A DNA stretch of 64,000 nucleotides from Stachybotrys elegans (taxonomy: Eukaryota > Ascomycota > Sordariomycetes > Hypocreales > Stachybotryaceae). Positions 22,342 to 32,673 of this stretch are shown in pieces. Numbering within the stretch: position 1 is the stretch's first letter; each line of letters opens with the position of its first letter. The stretch spans positions 5,332,001-5,396,000 of the forward strand of contig JAGPNK010000001.1 in assembly GCA_020746835.1 (NCBI GenBank). The letters run 5' to 3'. Made by a program: the position numbers and the translations under genes. A model generated the notes under the pieces. The model did no database searches, was not told the DNA's origin, and saw only the letters and a program-made list of their open reading frames with translations.

Positions 22342-23875
22342 TTAGACGGTGGCGAGATCACCGTCACGGCTGCAGCTGTGCTTCTTGCCGACAACCTTGG
22401 CGACGTTGGCCCAGGCATCGAATCGCTTGGCCATGCCCCTCTTGCTGCGCGGGTTGGGGGACGCCTTGACGCGGGGCGGCACGTTGTCCATGTTGAGGGC
22501 GAACTCGGCAGCAGCGCGTCCAGCAGCCTTGGTGTTGAGGGTGATGGCCTCCCAGTTGATGTTCTCGAGGTTATCGCAGAGAAGGTGGTAGCAGGGGTCC
22601 TCGGGAGCACCGGCGCCAGTGAAGATGCCGGACGAGGGGATACCGAGCTCGAGGAAGGCGACGTAATCGCTGTCAGAGCCGAAGCCGCCGTAGTAAGCGT
22701 CAGCGCCGTTGGCCTGGAGGTAGTCGATGAGCAAGGAGCCTCCGACCTGGTGGGCCTCGTTATCGGCGTAGACGGCGTAGGAGGGCGCGATGCTGCCAAT
22801 CATATCGTAGTTGAAGTAGAACTTGATCTTGTCGGCCTCCTCCTCGGAGAGCTGGGAGCCGTAGTAGAGCGAGCCCAGGAGACCAGACTCCTCAGCACCC
22901 CACCAGGCAAAGCGGACCTTGTTCTTGAAGCCCTTGTACTTCTTGAAGGAGCCCATGAGCTCGAGCAGCGCAGCGCTACCGCTGCCATCATCGTTGACAC
23001 CGGGACCGGCCTGGACGGAGTCGAGGTGGGCGCCGAGCATGACGACGCTGTTGGGGTCGCCCTCCTTGGTCTCGGAGATGATGTTGTAGGTCTCGCGCTC
23101 CTCGACGAGGGCATCGACGAGGACGTTGACCTCGAGCGTCTCGCCGGCAGCGATGCGCTCCTTCCAGCTGTAGCCGGTCTCGTACGTGGCGACGACAACG
23201 GGAACAATGTCGGGGTAGTTCTCGACGCCGAGCGTGGCCATGATGATGTTGTTGCCGGGGACGTTGTTGATGAGAACGGCGGCAACGGCACCGTTGAGCT
23301 TAGCCAACTTGAGCTTGTCGGCGATGGCGCAGGTGCCTCGCTTGATGAGGGCAATCTTTCCCTCAACATCAACGCCCTCCCACTGGTCGGCGAAGCACAT
23401 GGAACCGCGCGTATCGTCGATGGGGGTATCGGCGAGGACAGCGGTGATGCCGTCGGGGACGGGAGTGCCGGTATTGTAGAGCAGGGTGGAAATGGGGCTG
23501 ACGGACTCGCCATCGGGTCCAGTCAGGGCAATCTCCAGGGTCGACTCCCACAGGGCGGTAAAGGGCTGGACGTAGGTGTCCATGTGCTTGCCGAAGCGGG
23601 TGACAGCGCGCTCGAGGATGAAGTCGATCGAGGCGTTATAGCCAGGGAAGCCGAAAGCACGGTTGCCGCCATTGTCGCGCGCGATCTTGTTGAGGTTCCA
23701 CAGGACATTCTGAAGCCTGGACGGGTCAGCACCAATTGCTACGGCAGCACATTATGGGGAAGGGAGGGACGCACTTGTCGGTCTGGATGTCGGCCTCGAC
23801 CTTGTCGGGGGTGAGCTCGCTGTTGGCAGAGGCGCCAATGGCCAGGCCGAGGGGCAGGAGCGTCGAGAACTTCAT
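22342..23875 (-). CDS. secreted M28 aminopeptidase with PA domain (aminopeptidase Y-like)
   Basis: Exon 1 23775-23875 and exon 2 22342-23716 are joined across a 58-nt intron (GTGCGT donor, CTGAC branch), giving 491 aa. It starts with a signal peptide (MKFSTLLPLGLAIGASA). A PA domain contains GKIALIKRGTCAIADKL. The M28 core has GAHLDSV (Zn-ligand His near 264), GVNDDGSGS, WWGAEESGLLGS, GFGSDSDYVAF and DPCYHLLCD, so all metal and catalytic residues are present. After the catalytic fold there is a basic extension of about 40 residues (SPNPRSKRGMAKRF onward) that is not part of the usual core. It is a paralogue of the enzyme at 13913-15642. A 539-codon frame on the opposite strand is a shadow of this gene. 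Confidence 0.93.
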
Positions 23876-25326
23876 GATGGGACAGCCAAGAGGATCAGCG
23901 ACAGCGTGGCGAGGAGTCGGGGAGCCGACAGGACGGGCGGCTGGGGCTTTAAATCATTTCGTCGACGGCATGTCGGATGGCGGCATGGCCGGCCGGGTCA
24001 GCGCATCGGACGAAGCGATTCCGCAAGAGGAAGCTGGATAGGACATTGGGATGATTGTGATTACGGAACTATTGAGGCGGCCCAATGCCGATGAGGTAGG
24101 TGCCATGGTCCATGATAGGCGAACGAGTAAAAGGCACAATGTGAAGGAAATATGCGGGCAAGGCGGGTTTGGCTGGGGAACTTTTGCTCGGACATGGGGG
24201 CGATACGAGCTGAAGGATGTGCTGATAAGCAGGCGAGGGGCAAAACGCGACCGTTGGGTCAAGGAAAATGGGGCATGCATAGGTAGGTAAGGTCTTGTTT
24301 GCCTCGGAATACAGCAGCTGAGCGAGGACTGTATACAAAGCAGCTTCATGATGCATTGGCCCTTCCGTACCTGCATGGCTAGCATCGCGGTGTCTTGCAA
24401 TGCTGCCCAATCAAGTGCGAGTATCCACCGAAGGAGCGGCTTCACTCTTTGGTTAGCTGTCCAAGGTCGATACCTGTACCAGCACCAATCAAACCATCAG
24501 TGCGTTTTGAGCTGTTCTTGCATCAAAAAATTAGCAGAATCGCCTGTTTGGCTGAGCCCAACATGAACACTGCAATTTCTTTCGTCGCAGAGTGGTTAAA
24601 CTAGCTACTATTAAGCCAGAAGATAAATTACATCGGCCGATGCCTCTGCGTGTGAATGCTGCTTGATTCATGTCCCCTGGACCCTTTCATTTTTGGGTAC
24701 CTGTCACATGATATCTGTGCTGTTAGCCATTCCGTATTTCCTTTCAACATTCTGCCGCCCATAGTTGCCTTCTGAACCTCATGGGTGTATCGCCTTCTGT
24801 TTTAACAGGTCCTAATCAAGGCTCGACAGAGGGCTGCTGCTGAAATGCTCATTTGAAGTTAGCAACTGTTTGTGCAAATCATGGCTCTGCTAGATCGGCA
24901 CGACAGGGCATTCGTCTGCACGGATGTACAAGGGACCAGAAGCTGCTCGTAGCCCCGCACTGAGGCGAGAATCACCCAGTTAAGGGCAACTGTGCAGCCT
25001 TTGGCGATGCATCACAAGCCAAAGATGCGCAAAAGTACCTGGCCAAGATCCGTCACAATGCCGAGGCGCATAGGAAACACAGCAAACCGACTTACTCCTG
25101 ATGTAGCTGAAACTTGATTCATCCATCACATCATAGTTCGGAGGGCCAACCTTGCTACTGCTCGTACTCGAGAATGGCCAGACGCAAAATGCAAGATGCA
25201 ATTTGCGGCTGAAGGCTGACACGCCACGCACAGTTACCTTGAAGGAGACTCATGTAATCAAGCGGCGGGGGTTGTGAGCGACTTTCCCAGAGCTCCTTTC
25301 CCCAACTCACACAACTCTCGACCGCC
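23876..25326. other. 1.45-kb intergenic region at the edge of the accessory island
   Basis: Holds the presumed promoter of the aminopeptidase and, further right, AT-richer DNA upstream of the phosphorylase/alpha-kinase gene. No gene is supported. The left copy of the imperfect direct repeat is at 24568-24599. Confidence 0.5.
24568..24599. repeat. left copy of imperfect direct repeat flanking the island
   Basis: A 32-nt stretch matching 30399-30430 at 28 of 32 positions, the first 16 (CACTGCAATTTCTTTC) identical. A GGCTGA hexamer precedes both copies at slightly different distances. Confidence 0.6.
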
Positions 25327-27606
25327 ATGTCCTTGGGGCCTCCCTCGAGTCGCAGTAGCTTCGAAATCGCCATCATCTGCGCGCTAGCGATCGAGTACAA
25401 TGCCGTTGCCCTCTTGTTCGACCAGTTTTGGGATGACAATGGAGATTACTATGGCAAAAGCCATGGCGACTACAACCAGTACACACTGGGCCGTATAGGA
25501 AACCATCATGTCGTCCTGACCCTTTTGCCTCGTATGGGCAAAGTTGATGCTTCCATTGCTGCTGTAAGCCTTCGCTCGACCTTTGGAGCCCTTAGGCTTG
25601 TACTGCTTGTCGGCGTCTGCGGTGGCGTACCTAGGGTGCCTCAAGGCGAGATTCTGCTTGGCGATGTGGTCATCAGCAAGTCCATCGTCCAGCACGACTA
25701 TGGCCGCCGGTTTTCCGATGGATTCGTGCGCAAGGATACTGTCGAGGACAATTTGAGCCAGCCTAGCAAACACATCCGTGGTCTACTCGCTTCATTCGAG
25801 ACCGACCGCGGCATTGATCTACTGGAGCAGCGAACAGCCTTTTTCCTACAGGAGGTTCAAGGGAAACCGTCCAACAAGAGGTCGATGGGCGAAAACAAAT
25901 ACAAATACCCTGGCACCGCGCATGACGTGCTGTACGAGCCACGATATCGACATAAACATCGCATGGCTGCATCCTGTATCTGCGCTGACAGCGTCACCGA
26001 TTCGAGTCCTATATGCAATGAGGCCCGCATGCTTTCATGCGACGAAGTTGGATGCGGGAAAGAGCGAGTCGTGTCGAGGCTATTGCTCGAGCACAAGCGC
26101 CAGCTCGAAGAGCGAGGCAGCATGACGGCGCAGAACCCAGCCATTTACATCGGGGCGATTGCTTCGGGAGACACGGTGCTAAAATCAGCTTCGGACCGAG
26201 ACAGAATTGCCGCCCGGGAGAACGTGATTGCATTCGAAATGGAGGGCGCCGGAATCTGGGAACAGCTGCCCTGCATCGTGGTCAAGGGTGTGTGCGACTA
26301 CGCAGATTCGCACAAGAACAAGAAGTGGCAGAACTTTGCGGCGGCTACGGCGGCTTCTGCCGCAAAGGCCATTCTGGAGCGATATGCTCGGACGGATCCG
26401 TTGCCACATGGCCCTCGGTTTGTCCAAAGTCATTTGGGGACATCATTTTCGGAAGTCCAGCAGTTGGTTGCCACGTCCGTCACCTCCACGCTTTCGGCAA
26501 GTGCTGCGAGCCCCTTGCTGGCGTCAGAGGAAAAGCCAGGCGCACCGTTTAAGAGCACCGTCCGGCCCAAGCTAGATCAAGACACTTCTCCTCAATGGGA
26601 CACGCCCAATTGGCTCAACCAACGGCTTGAGCTGGAAGGCTTCTGCCCGGATGTGGTCATCCAGTGTGCCTCAACACTCAACAGCATGATAGAATCTGAT
26701 GACAACATCAAATTGAGCGTGGCGCATCTCACGATCCGCACACGGTCGAGGCCCTTCGCCAATGGTGCTATGCGTACGGCAACGTACGCTCGCCCGATGC
26801 ACACGACCAGCCCATTCGTGATTAAGAAGTTCTTCAACCATGACGCGTTGTTTCCGGCCATGATCGAGGACATGCGAATCCAGGCCCTGTGCAAGGCATT
26901 CGCATTGGAGTTCAATAGCCTGGTTCCCGGCGTTCCCGTCGACTTCGTGGTGACAATGTCTCTGCACAGGAAAACGGACAAGTCCCGCGGCGAACCAATC
27001 TCAATTGAACCATTCATCTCGGGAGATTATGTCAAGTACAATAACAATTTCAGCTATGTACTGGCAGAGTCGAGTGCATTCAACGACAGAGCCCAGGCAT
27101 TCTCTCACTTCACATTCGAGCGTTCCTGGGGCCACATGATGGTTGTGGACTTGCAGGGAGTTGGCAACCTCCTCACCGATCCATGTATCCATACGAAATA
27201 CGACGACAGGTTCAAGCTATCGGAAACAAACCTGGGTGCCAAGGGCTTCAAATCCTTCTTCGCCACGCACCAATGCAACCAGATCTGCCAGAGGCTGGAG
27301 CTCAAGAGTAACCGCAACATGGCAGCGGAAAACAGATTCGAGTTCCGGGCAACCTGGCCGTCCATGGATCCGACATTTTGCTGTGCGAACAAGCTTTGCC
27401 GCCGCATCATTCGTCATGCCAACGCTGTTGTTTCCGACAAGTATCCAGGTCATTCCTGGTGTGATGTCTGCTGGCATCAGCTTGCGTCGACCACAGACCA
27501 GTTGCTTTGTGTCGGCCCGGGTCCAGACCACAACTTTGAGATATCAAGGTTCTTCTATGAGTCTCAAGGTCAGAAAATACCGAATCGATGCACTAATCAC
27601 ACATAA
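25327..27606 (+). CDS. nucleoside phosphorylase/alpha-kinase fusion protein
   Basis: A 759-aa intronless protein with two domains. Residues about 12-355 are a PNP_UDP-type phosphorylase fold as found in fungal NLR-like proteins: FEIAIICALAIEYNAV, LVGVCGGVP, ASGDTVLKS and the nucleoside-site FEMEGAGIWE. After a linker, residues about 430-665 form an atypical alpha-kinase (MHCK/eEF2K/TRPM7 family). It has the ATP-binding Lys in PFVIKKFF near 500, MVVDLQGVGNLLTDP near 606, the NLGAKG loop near 635 and the zinc-binding HQCNQIC. A Cys-rich stretch (CCANKLCRR, WCDVCW; about 685-717) looks like a further zinc site. Catalytic residues appear intact. No NACHT domain lies between. It probably acts in the cytosol as a signalling or self/non-self protein (inference). 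See findings on its C-terminus. Confidence 0.88.
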   Translation: MSLGPPSSRSSFEIAIICALAIEYNAVALLFDQFWDDNGDYYGKSHGDYNQYTLGRIGNHHVVLTLLPRMGKVDASIAAVSLRSTFGALRLVLLVGVCGGVPRVPQGEILLGDVVISKSIVQHDYGRRFSDGFVRKDTVEDNLSQPSKHIRGLLASFETDRGIDLLEQRTAFFLQEVQGKPSNKRSMGENKYKYPGTAHDVLYEPRYRHKHRMAASCICADSVTDSSPICNEARMLSCDEVGCGKERVVSRLLLEHKRQLEERGSMTAQNPAIYIGAIASGDTVLKSASDRDRIAARENVIAFEMEGAGIWEQLPCIVVKGVCDYADSHKNKKWQNFAAATAASAAKAILERYARTDPLPHGPRFVQSHLGTSFSEVQQLVATSVTSTLSASAASPLLASEEKPGAPFKSTVRPKLDQDTSPQWDTPNWLNQRLELEGFCPDVVIQCASTLNSMIESDDNIKLSVAHLTIRTRSRPFANGAMRTATYARPMHTTSPFVIKKFFNHDALFPAMIEDMRIQALCKAFALEFNSLVPGVPVDFVVTMSLHRKTDKSRGEPISIEPFISGDYVKYNNNFSYVLAESSAFNDRAQAFSHFTFERSWGHMMVVDLQGVGNLLTDPCIHTKYDDRFKLSETNLGAKGFKSFFATHQCNQICQRLELKSNRNMAAENRFEFRATWPSMDPTFCCANKLCRRIIRHANAVVSDKYPGHSWCDVCWHQLASTTDQLLCVGPGPDHNFEISRFFYESQGQKIPNRCTNHT

Positions 27607-27781
27607 GGATACTACTTTATCTAAAACATCTACTATTGGGTCGAATCGTTGGAACAAGATGAAGTCTACGAACCACAGTGCCTCTACCTTATTAGGGCGA
27701 GCTTGGTGAAGAAGATGATGAATTGCTTCCCGGAGGTCTGTGGTCTAGATATGGCTTTAGGGTGATGCAGGGCAGGTCTAT

Positions 27782-30387
27782 TTGCCTTTATTTTCTGTGT
27801 GCAAGCGTGGTGAACGGCAATGGAAACCCATCTTTCGTTCCGTACTTGATCGCAAGAAGGGGAACGGCAAGTTTATCAAGGATTTGATCCCTCTGTGCCA
27901 CTACCATATTGGGCATTGTGAGTACTACCTAGGGCGCTTCAAGCAGGCCAAACTGCACCTGGAAATCTCAAAAACCATACCATGACACCCGATGGAGCAA
28001 GTTGTCCTGCGTCTTACTTGGCCAGTCCTTCTACAACAGGGTATGGAGCAAGGGGCTAGGCCATGAGGGCTCTCACGACAAAAGGCGTTCTTCCTTTTGC
28101 TCCAACCCTCCAGTCGCTGAGTGCTGCATTCCAAACGGTGTCCCTCGAGAATGGCCCTGTGATTCTTCAACTCATGTCTCTCCTGTTGGAAACTGCAAAA
28201 TCAGCGGAAATTAGGCAATCGGAGGCACTTCCAAGGCAGACAATCCTGGCATTCCCGACAGATGATATCGCCGGCCTCGCCCTTCTCCTCAAGCACAAGG
28301 CTTATGTCGACTATGGTGGGGGCTTGGCTGTAAAGCATGCTGCAAGCTCAGGTTCACTCAAGATCCTCGGTCTCTTGCTTGACTTCCATCCAACATCAAA
28401 CACGATTCTTGATGTGTGCATTGTGGTCGCTTCATCCAAGCTTCGTTCACATATTCAATGGCGCGTCTTCAAGCTTCTTATTAAGGCCAATGATGGAATG
28501 CCTGCCACAAACATGTCGTTACTGTTACAACGTGCAGTCTCCGAACATCCAAAGAAAACTCTGCTCCCACAATTTCTCCGTTCACGCAAAGTTGAGATTC
28601 TTTTTCGCACGATGGAAACAGCTTTACAAAAGGCATCAAGAGATTTGTTTGTTGTTCTTTCCGACGACCTACCTTTGGTTACTATCCATCAGGTTTTTAG
28701 AAAAGCCATGGACTTCTCCATTGTCTCAGAACGCCGCCATTGGATCTACGAGGTTCTGTTACAGAGACAGATCACCGAGACAGATATGTCTAACGCCCTA
28801 CTGCATTCTTTACTCGATAATCCGGAGGATCTGTCGGTTCAAAAATTGCTTCTCCTACACGGCGCCAATGTCAACCATAAAAAGTGCAAAGCTTTCTCCA
28901 TAGCACTTCAAGCCAAGTCACTCAACGCTGTGCGTCTTTTGGGCCAGTACATTGACAGCGACAAAACTGCGAGCAGAGCATTCAACCATGCACGGCATGC
29001 AGACCTTGATATAGACAGTCGCATCCAGGTTTACTAGTACTTCTTGCGGTGGAATCTTGATAAGGCATCTGTCAATGCAGCCTTGCTCCAAAATCTTCGA
29101 AGCACTCCCAATGACGCCATTGTCGACTTTTTATTGCAAAAGGGAGCCAATCCGAACGACAGCTCCGAGTCTTTTATGCTGGCTGCGAAGGCGGGGGCCG
29201 AGGATGTGTTCCGTGCCCTCAGCAAATGTGCCCACCTGCACGTCGTTCTACGTGAGCTATTGCGTGTGTTCAATGAGGAGTCGAAGGTGATTTGGTGGTT
29301 TTCAACTTGTCTCGAGGAACAGGCTCTCTCTGCAACCATCACAGATGATGACTTGTTGTTCCAATGCATGGCCCAATTTCCACACGGCAGCAAGTTGGTA
29401 AAGCTTGTCATCGACAGAAGGGTATCACCTTCGGCAATGAAAACAATGAGCATTTGCCCGAGCTGGCCGCCCGAGCCTTGTACGCCTGTTATCTGGGCGC
29501 TGTTTGCCCGGCCGCGAATCGAAAACGATCCTATTTTGGCCCTGCTTTCACGATGCAACGCTGGTACGTCTTGTTGTCTTCCACAGCACCATAAAACTAC
29601 CACTGATTGAACAGAACTGCCGACTTATAAAACCCCAAAGACAAAGATCTCCGCCGCATTCGCTTGTTTGTTGGACAAGACACGAATTCCTATCTTGAAT
29701 GCCTTGTTGGAGAAAGATCGAGACCACGTCCTAGCTTACACCATTCCAGGGCCGATATTCTCACACATCGCCTCCTATCCAGAACCCATCACTGAAGTTG
29801 TAGATGAAGAGCTGACTCTCGATATGGCAGCTTTACACCTTGGCAATCTCAAGGCCTTTCAGAGTTTAGGAGGCGGAGGCGAAGCAAATGATGGGTCGCT
29901 TCATATAGCGGCGCAGCTTGCCTTGCCGGATTTCGTTGACTATCTACTTGACCAACACGACCCCAACCACAAGACAGACGGAGGAGGTATTCCATTAGCA
30001 ATGGCGTGCGGGGCAAAAGAGAATTCGTGGTGCAAGTTTGCGAACGAAGAGGGAGATTATCGAGATCGGCAAAACAGAACAATCCAGCAGCTTGCGAAAC
30101 AGACCCGATCCGACTGGAAGTGGCATGGTACAGGTCTGCTGCACATTGCTTTGGAGAATGGCGTTAGGGTTACAGAGATGATGATAGAGGCCCTCGATAT
30201 TCTGAATGACGTTGAAAGAGATGAGCGCTACCTATACCTTGATAAGGAAGGGTTGTACTATTCTCCCTATCAGTGGCTGCTGAGATTCAGACCAGATATC
30301 AAGGAGGCGGAGGCCTTGGCAAGGTGCCTAACTGAGGCTGGCCTATCATGGCAACCGGTTGCACCGTCAGCCGACTGGATGTGCTAG
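27782..30387 (+). pseudogene. degenerate TPR/ankyrin-like repeat gene
   Basis: A row of coding remnants follows the alpha-kinase gene. At 27782-27985 a frame reads like one TPR unit (HIGHCEYYLGRFKQAKLHLE). From 28063 a 324-codon frame carries weak ankyrin-like repeats (LLLKHKAYVDYGGGLAVKHA; LLLLHGANVNHKKC) to a TAG at 29035-29037. The same frame then continues from 29038 (FLLQKGANPNDSSESFMLAA) through a clean 51-nt intron (29564-29614, GTACGT...ACAG) to the natural stop at 30387. So one nonsense codon splits the ankyrin part, and a TAG just before the 28063 ATG plus frame changes separate the TPR part. It may be two short genes instead; a decayed NLR-like repeat region is my preferred reading. 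Confidence 0.6.
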
Positions 30388-30928
30388 GCTGAACGCTTCA
30401 CTGCAATTTCTTTCTTCACGGAGAGGTTAAGCCTCACTCTAATTGGGCAACTTCTGTCAATCCTGGCCCCACCTTTCGGCCAGTCCCGATGATCTGAGTT
30501 CCATGGAAGCAAAAGAAAAGGAAGGTAAAATCACACGATGAAAAAGAGAAGAAAAAAAGAAAACAGTGGATTAATTCCCTTCACTATAGCTATTGTGGAT
30601 AACGACCCTTCGGCTACCAACGGCGTCACTTTGTGGCACGCTAATGAGGTAACAGAAAACCTCGACAAACTCGCCCGCATTTGTCTTTTTCACCACATGA
30701 CATGCGATTGCAATTATATTTCCTCTTGCTCCCAACCTCCTAAAGGCTTCTCTTCTCCTTCGAGCATTATCCCAGTCTCACATTGAAAGTTCGTGGGCGA
30801 CTCGGCTACCCACGGCTATTACGCCACCACTACCTCTTCTCACGTCTTGACTAGAAGAACCCCGCCATCACCATCTGGCCACTTCCAACTCTCCAAGCTC
30901 ACCACCACCACCACCACAAACAGGCACC
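30388..30928. promoter_or_regulatory. upstream region of cystathionine beta-synthase
   Basis: Promoter and leader of the following gene. The leader ends in a short CAC-repeat run (30900-30917) just before the ATG. No specific sulfur-control site is evident to me. Confidence 0.45.
30399..30430. repeat. right copy of imperfect direct repeat flanking the island
   Basis: Matches 24568-24599 at 28 of 32 positions in direct orientation. It starts only 12 bp after the stop codon of the ankyrin-like gene. Confidence 0.6.
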
Positions 30929-32467
30929 ATGTCCACGTCCGTCCCCCTGCGCGGCCGCAAGGCCCCTACCGTCCTCTCCGCCACCGACCTCATCGGCAAC
31001 ACGCCCCTCGTCCGCCTCAACAAGATCCCCCAGTCCCTCGGCATCGAGTGCGAGGTATGGGTCAAGACGGAGCTCTTCAACGCCGGCGGCAGCGTCAAGG
31101 ACAGGATCGCCCTGCGCATGATTGAGGAGGCCGAGCGCTCTGGCCGCATCAAGCCCGGCGACACCCTCATCGAGCCCACCAGCGGCAACACGGGCATTGG
31201 CCTGGCCCTCGTCGGCGCCATCAAGGGCTACAAGACCATCATCACCCTGCCCGAGAAGATGTCGGCCGAGAAGGTCTCCGTCCTCAAGGCCCTCGGCGCC
31301 ACAATCATCCGCACCCCGACCCAGGCCGCCTGGGACTCGCCCGAGTCGCACATTGGCGTCGCCCGCCGCCTCGAGAAGGAGATGCCCAACGCCCACATCC
31401 TCGACCAGTACGGCAACGTCGACAACCCCAACGCCCACGAGTTTGGCACCGCCGAGGAGATCTGGGAGCAGACAGGCGGCAAGATTGATGCCATCGTCGC
31501 TGGCGCTGGTACCGGAGGCACCATCACCGGTCTGGCCAAGGGCCTGAGGAAGCACAACAAGGACATCAAGGTCATTGCTGCCGACCCCCATGGCAGCATC
31601 CTCGCCCTGCCTGAAACCCTCAACGAGGAGCACATGAACGAGTCGTACAAGGTCGAAGGCATCGGCTACGACTTCATCCCTGACGTTCTCGACCGCGAAC
31701 TCGTGGACAAGTGGTATAAGACGGACGACCAGCAGTCCTTCCTCCTCGCCCGCCGCCTCATCGCCGAGGAAGGCCTCCTTGTCGGCGGCAGCTCCGGCTC
31801 TGCTATGGCCGCCATGATTCTGGCCGTCAAGGAGTACGGCTTCAAGAAGGGCGATGTCGTCGTTGTCGTTCTGCCCGACAGCATCCGCAGCTACCTCTCC
31901 AAGTTTGCCGACGACGACTGGCTCGCCGCCAACAACCTGCTCCCCGTCAACGGCGTCGAGGTCACGACCGCCAATGGCGAGGAGGTCAAGTCGGACCCTT
32001 ACGCTGGCGCCACCGTCGCCTCGCTCCGTCTCAAGCCCGTCACCTCCGTGTCCGCGACGGCCTCTTGCGCCGAGGCCATCGAGACCATGCGTGACAAGGG
32101 ATTCGATCAGCTGCCCGTTCTGTCGCCCTCGAGCTCCAAGCTCGTCGGTCTTGTCACGCTCGGCAACCTGCTGAGCTACATCTCGCGCGGCCGCGCCACG
32201 GGCCAGAGCCCCGTCAAGGACGTCATGTTCGACTTTGCGCGCCTCGACGAGATCGTCACGGATCCCCGCAAGGGCGCCGAGCCCGGCCGCAAGAGGAACT
32301 TTGTCGAGATCACAAAGGACACCTCGCTGGCTACCCTTAGCAAGTTCTTTGAGTGGAACAGCGCGGCCGTCGTCACTGAGGGCGGCGATGCCAAGTCGCT
32401 CTCCAAGCCTATTGCCATCGTTACCAAGGTCGATCTGCTGACCTGGATGGTCAACAAGAAGCTGTAA
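30929..32467 (+). CDS. CYS4: cystathionine beta-synthase
   Basis: PLP enzyme that condenses serine and homocysteine to cystathionine in reverse transsulfuration (cytosol). It is a single exon of 512 aa, the normal fungal length. The fold-type II core starts LIGNTPLVRLNKIP. The PLP Lys is K57 in NAGGSVKDR, the substrate loop is PTSGNTGIG, the phosphate-binding loop is GAGTGGTITGLAKG, and GGSSGSAM follows near 290. Two CBS (Bateman) motifs occupy the C-terminal third (about 360-425 and 445-512), ending TKVDLLTWMVNKKL. As in yeast Cys4, there is no N-terminal heme-binding extension. It is convergent with the SRP receptor beta gene. Confidence 0.95.
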   Translation: MSTSVPLRGRKAPTVLSATDLIGNTPLVRLNKIPQSLGIECEVWVKTELFNAGGSVKDRIALRMIEEAERSGRIKPGDTLIEPTSGNTGIGLALVGAIKGYKTIITLPEKMSAEKVSVLKALGATIIRTPTQAAWDSPESHIGVARRLEKEMPNAHILDQYGNVDNPNAHEFGTAEEIWEQTGGKIDAIVAGAGTGGTITGLAKGLRKHNKDIKVIAADPHGSILALPETLNEEHMNESYKVEGIGYDFIPDVLDRELVDKWYKTDDQQSFLLARRLIAEEGLLVGGSSGSAMAAMILAVKEYGFKKGDVVVVVLPDSIRSYLSKFADDDWLAANNLLPVNGVEVTTANGEEVKSDPYAGATVASLRLKPVTSVSATASCAEAIETMRDKGFDQLPVLSPSSSKLVGLVTLGNLLSYISRGRATGQSPVKDVMFDFARLDEIVTDPRKGAEPGRKRNFVEITKDTSLATLSKFFEWNSAAVVTEGGDAKSLSKPIAIVTKVDLLTWMVNKKL

Positions 32468-32673
32468 GCGGGGTGCCTAGACAGTTTGGGTTGATTTTCT
32501 CTCATATTATCTGATCAAAGACGGAGTTTGGTAGCGGATGGGTAGGGTTAGATTGGCACAACTCAACGTATGCCGTCACATATCATACAGGTTTAACGGA
32601 GTATATGATGCACCATATAGAACACCATAAGAATTTTGAATAATTTTTTTTCTGTTTGTCATTGGATTCTGCA

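Noticed and set aside
22195..23814. 539-codon plus-strand open frame
   Set aside because: It is antisense to the M28 aminopeptidase exon; its Gly/Val/Asp/Glu/Leu-rich composition is what the GC-ending codons of that gene give on the other strand. No domain is seen.
24568..24640. tRNA gene suggested by GAGTGGTTAA D-arm-like sequence
   Set aside because: No matching anticodon arm, T-arm (GTTCRANNC) or acceptor stem could be formed, so it is treated only as part of the direct repeat.
25327..27606. calling the phosphorylase/alpha-kinase gene a NACHT-type NLR
   Set aside because: No Walker A or B motif or NACHT-like region is present between the two domains.
30899..31633. 244-codon minus-strand open frame
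   Set aside because: Antisense shadow of cystathionine beta-synthase, which is unmistakable on the plus strand.
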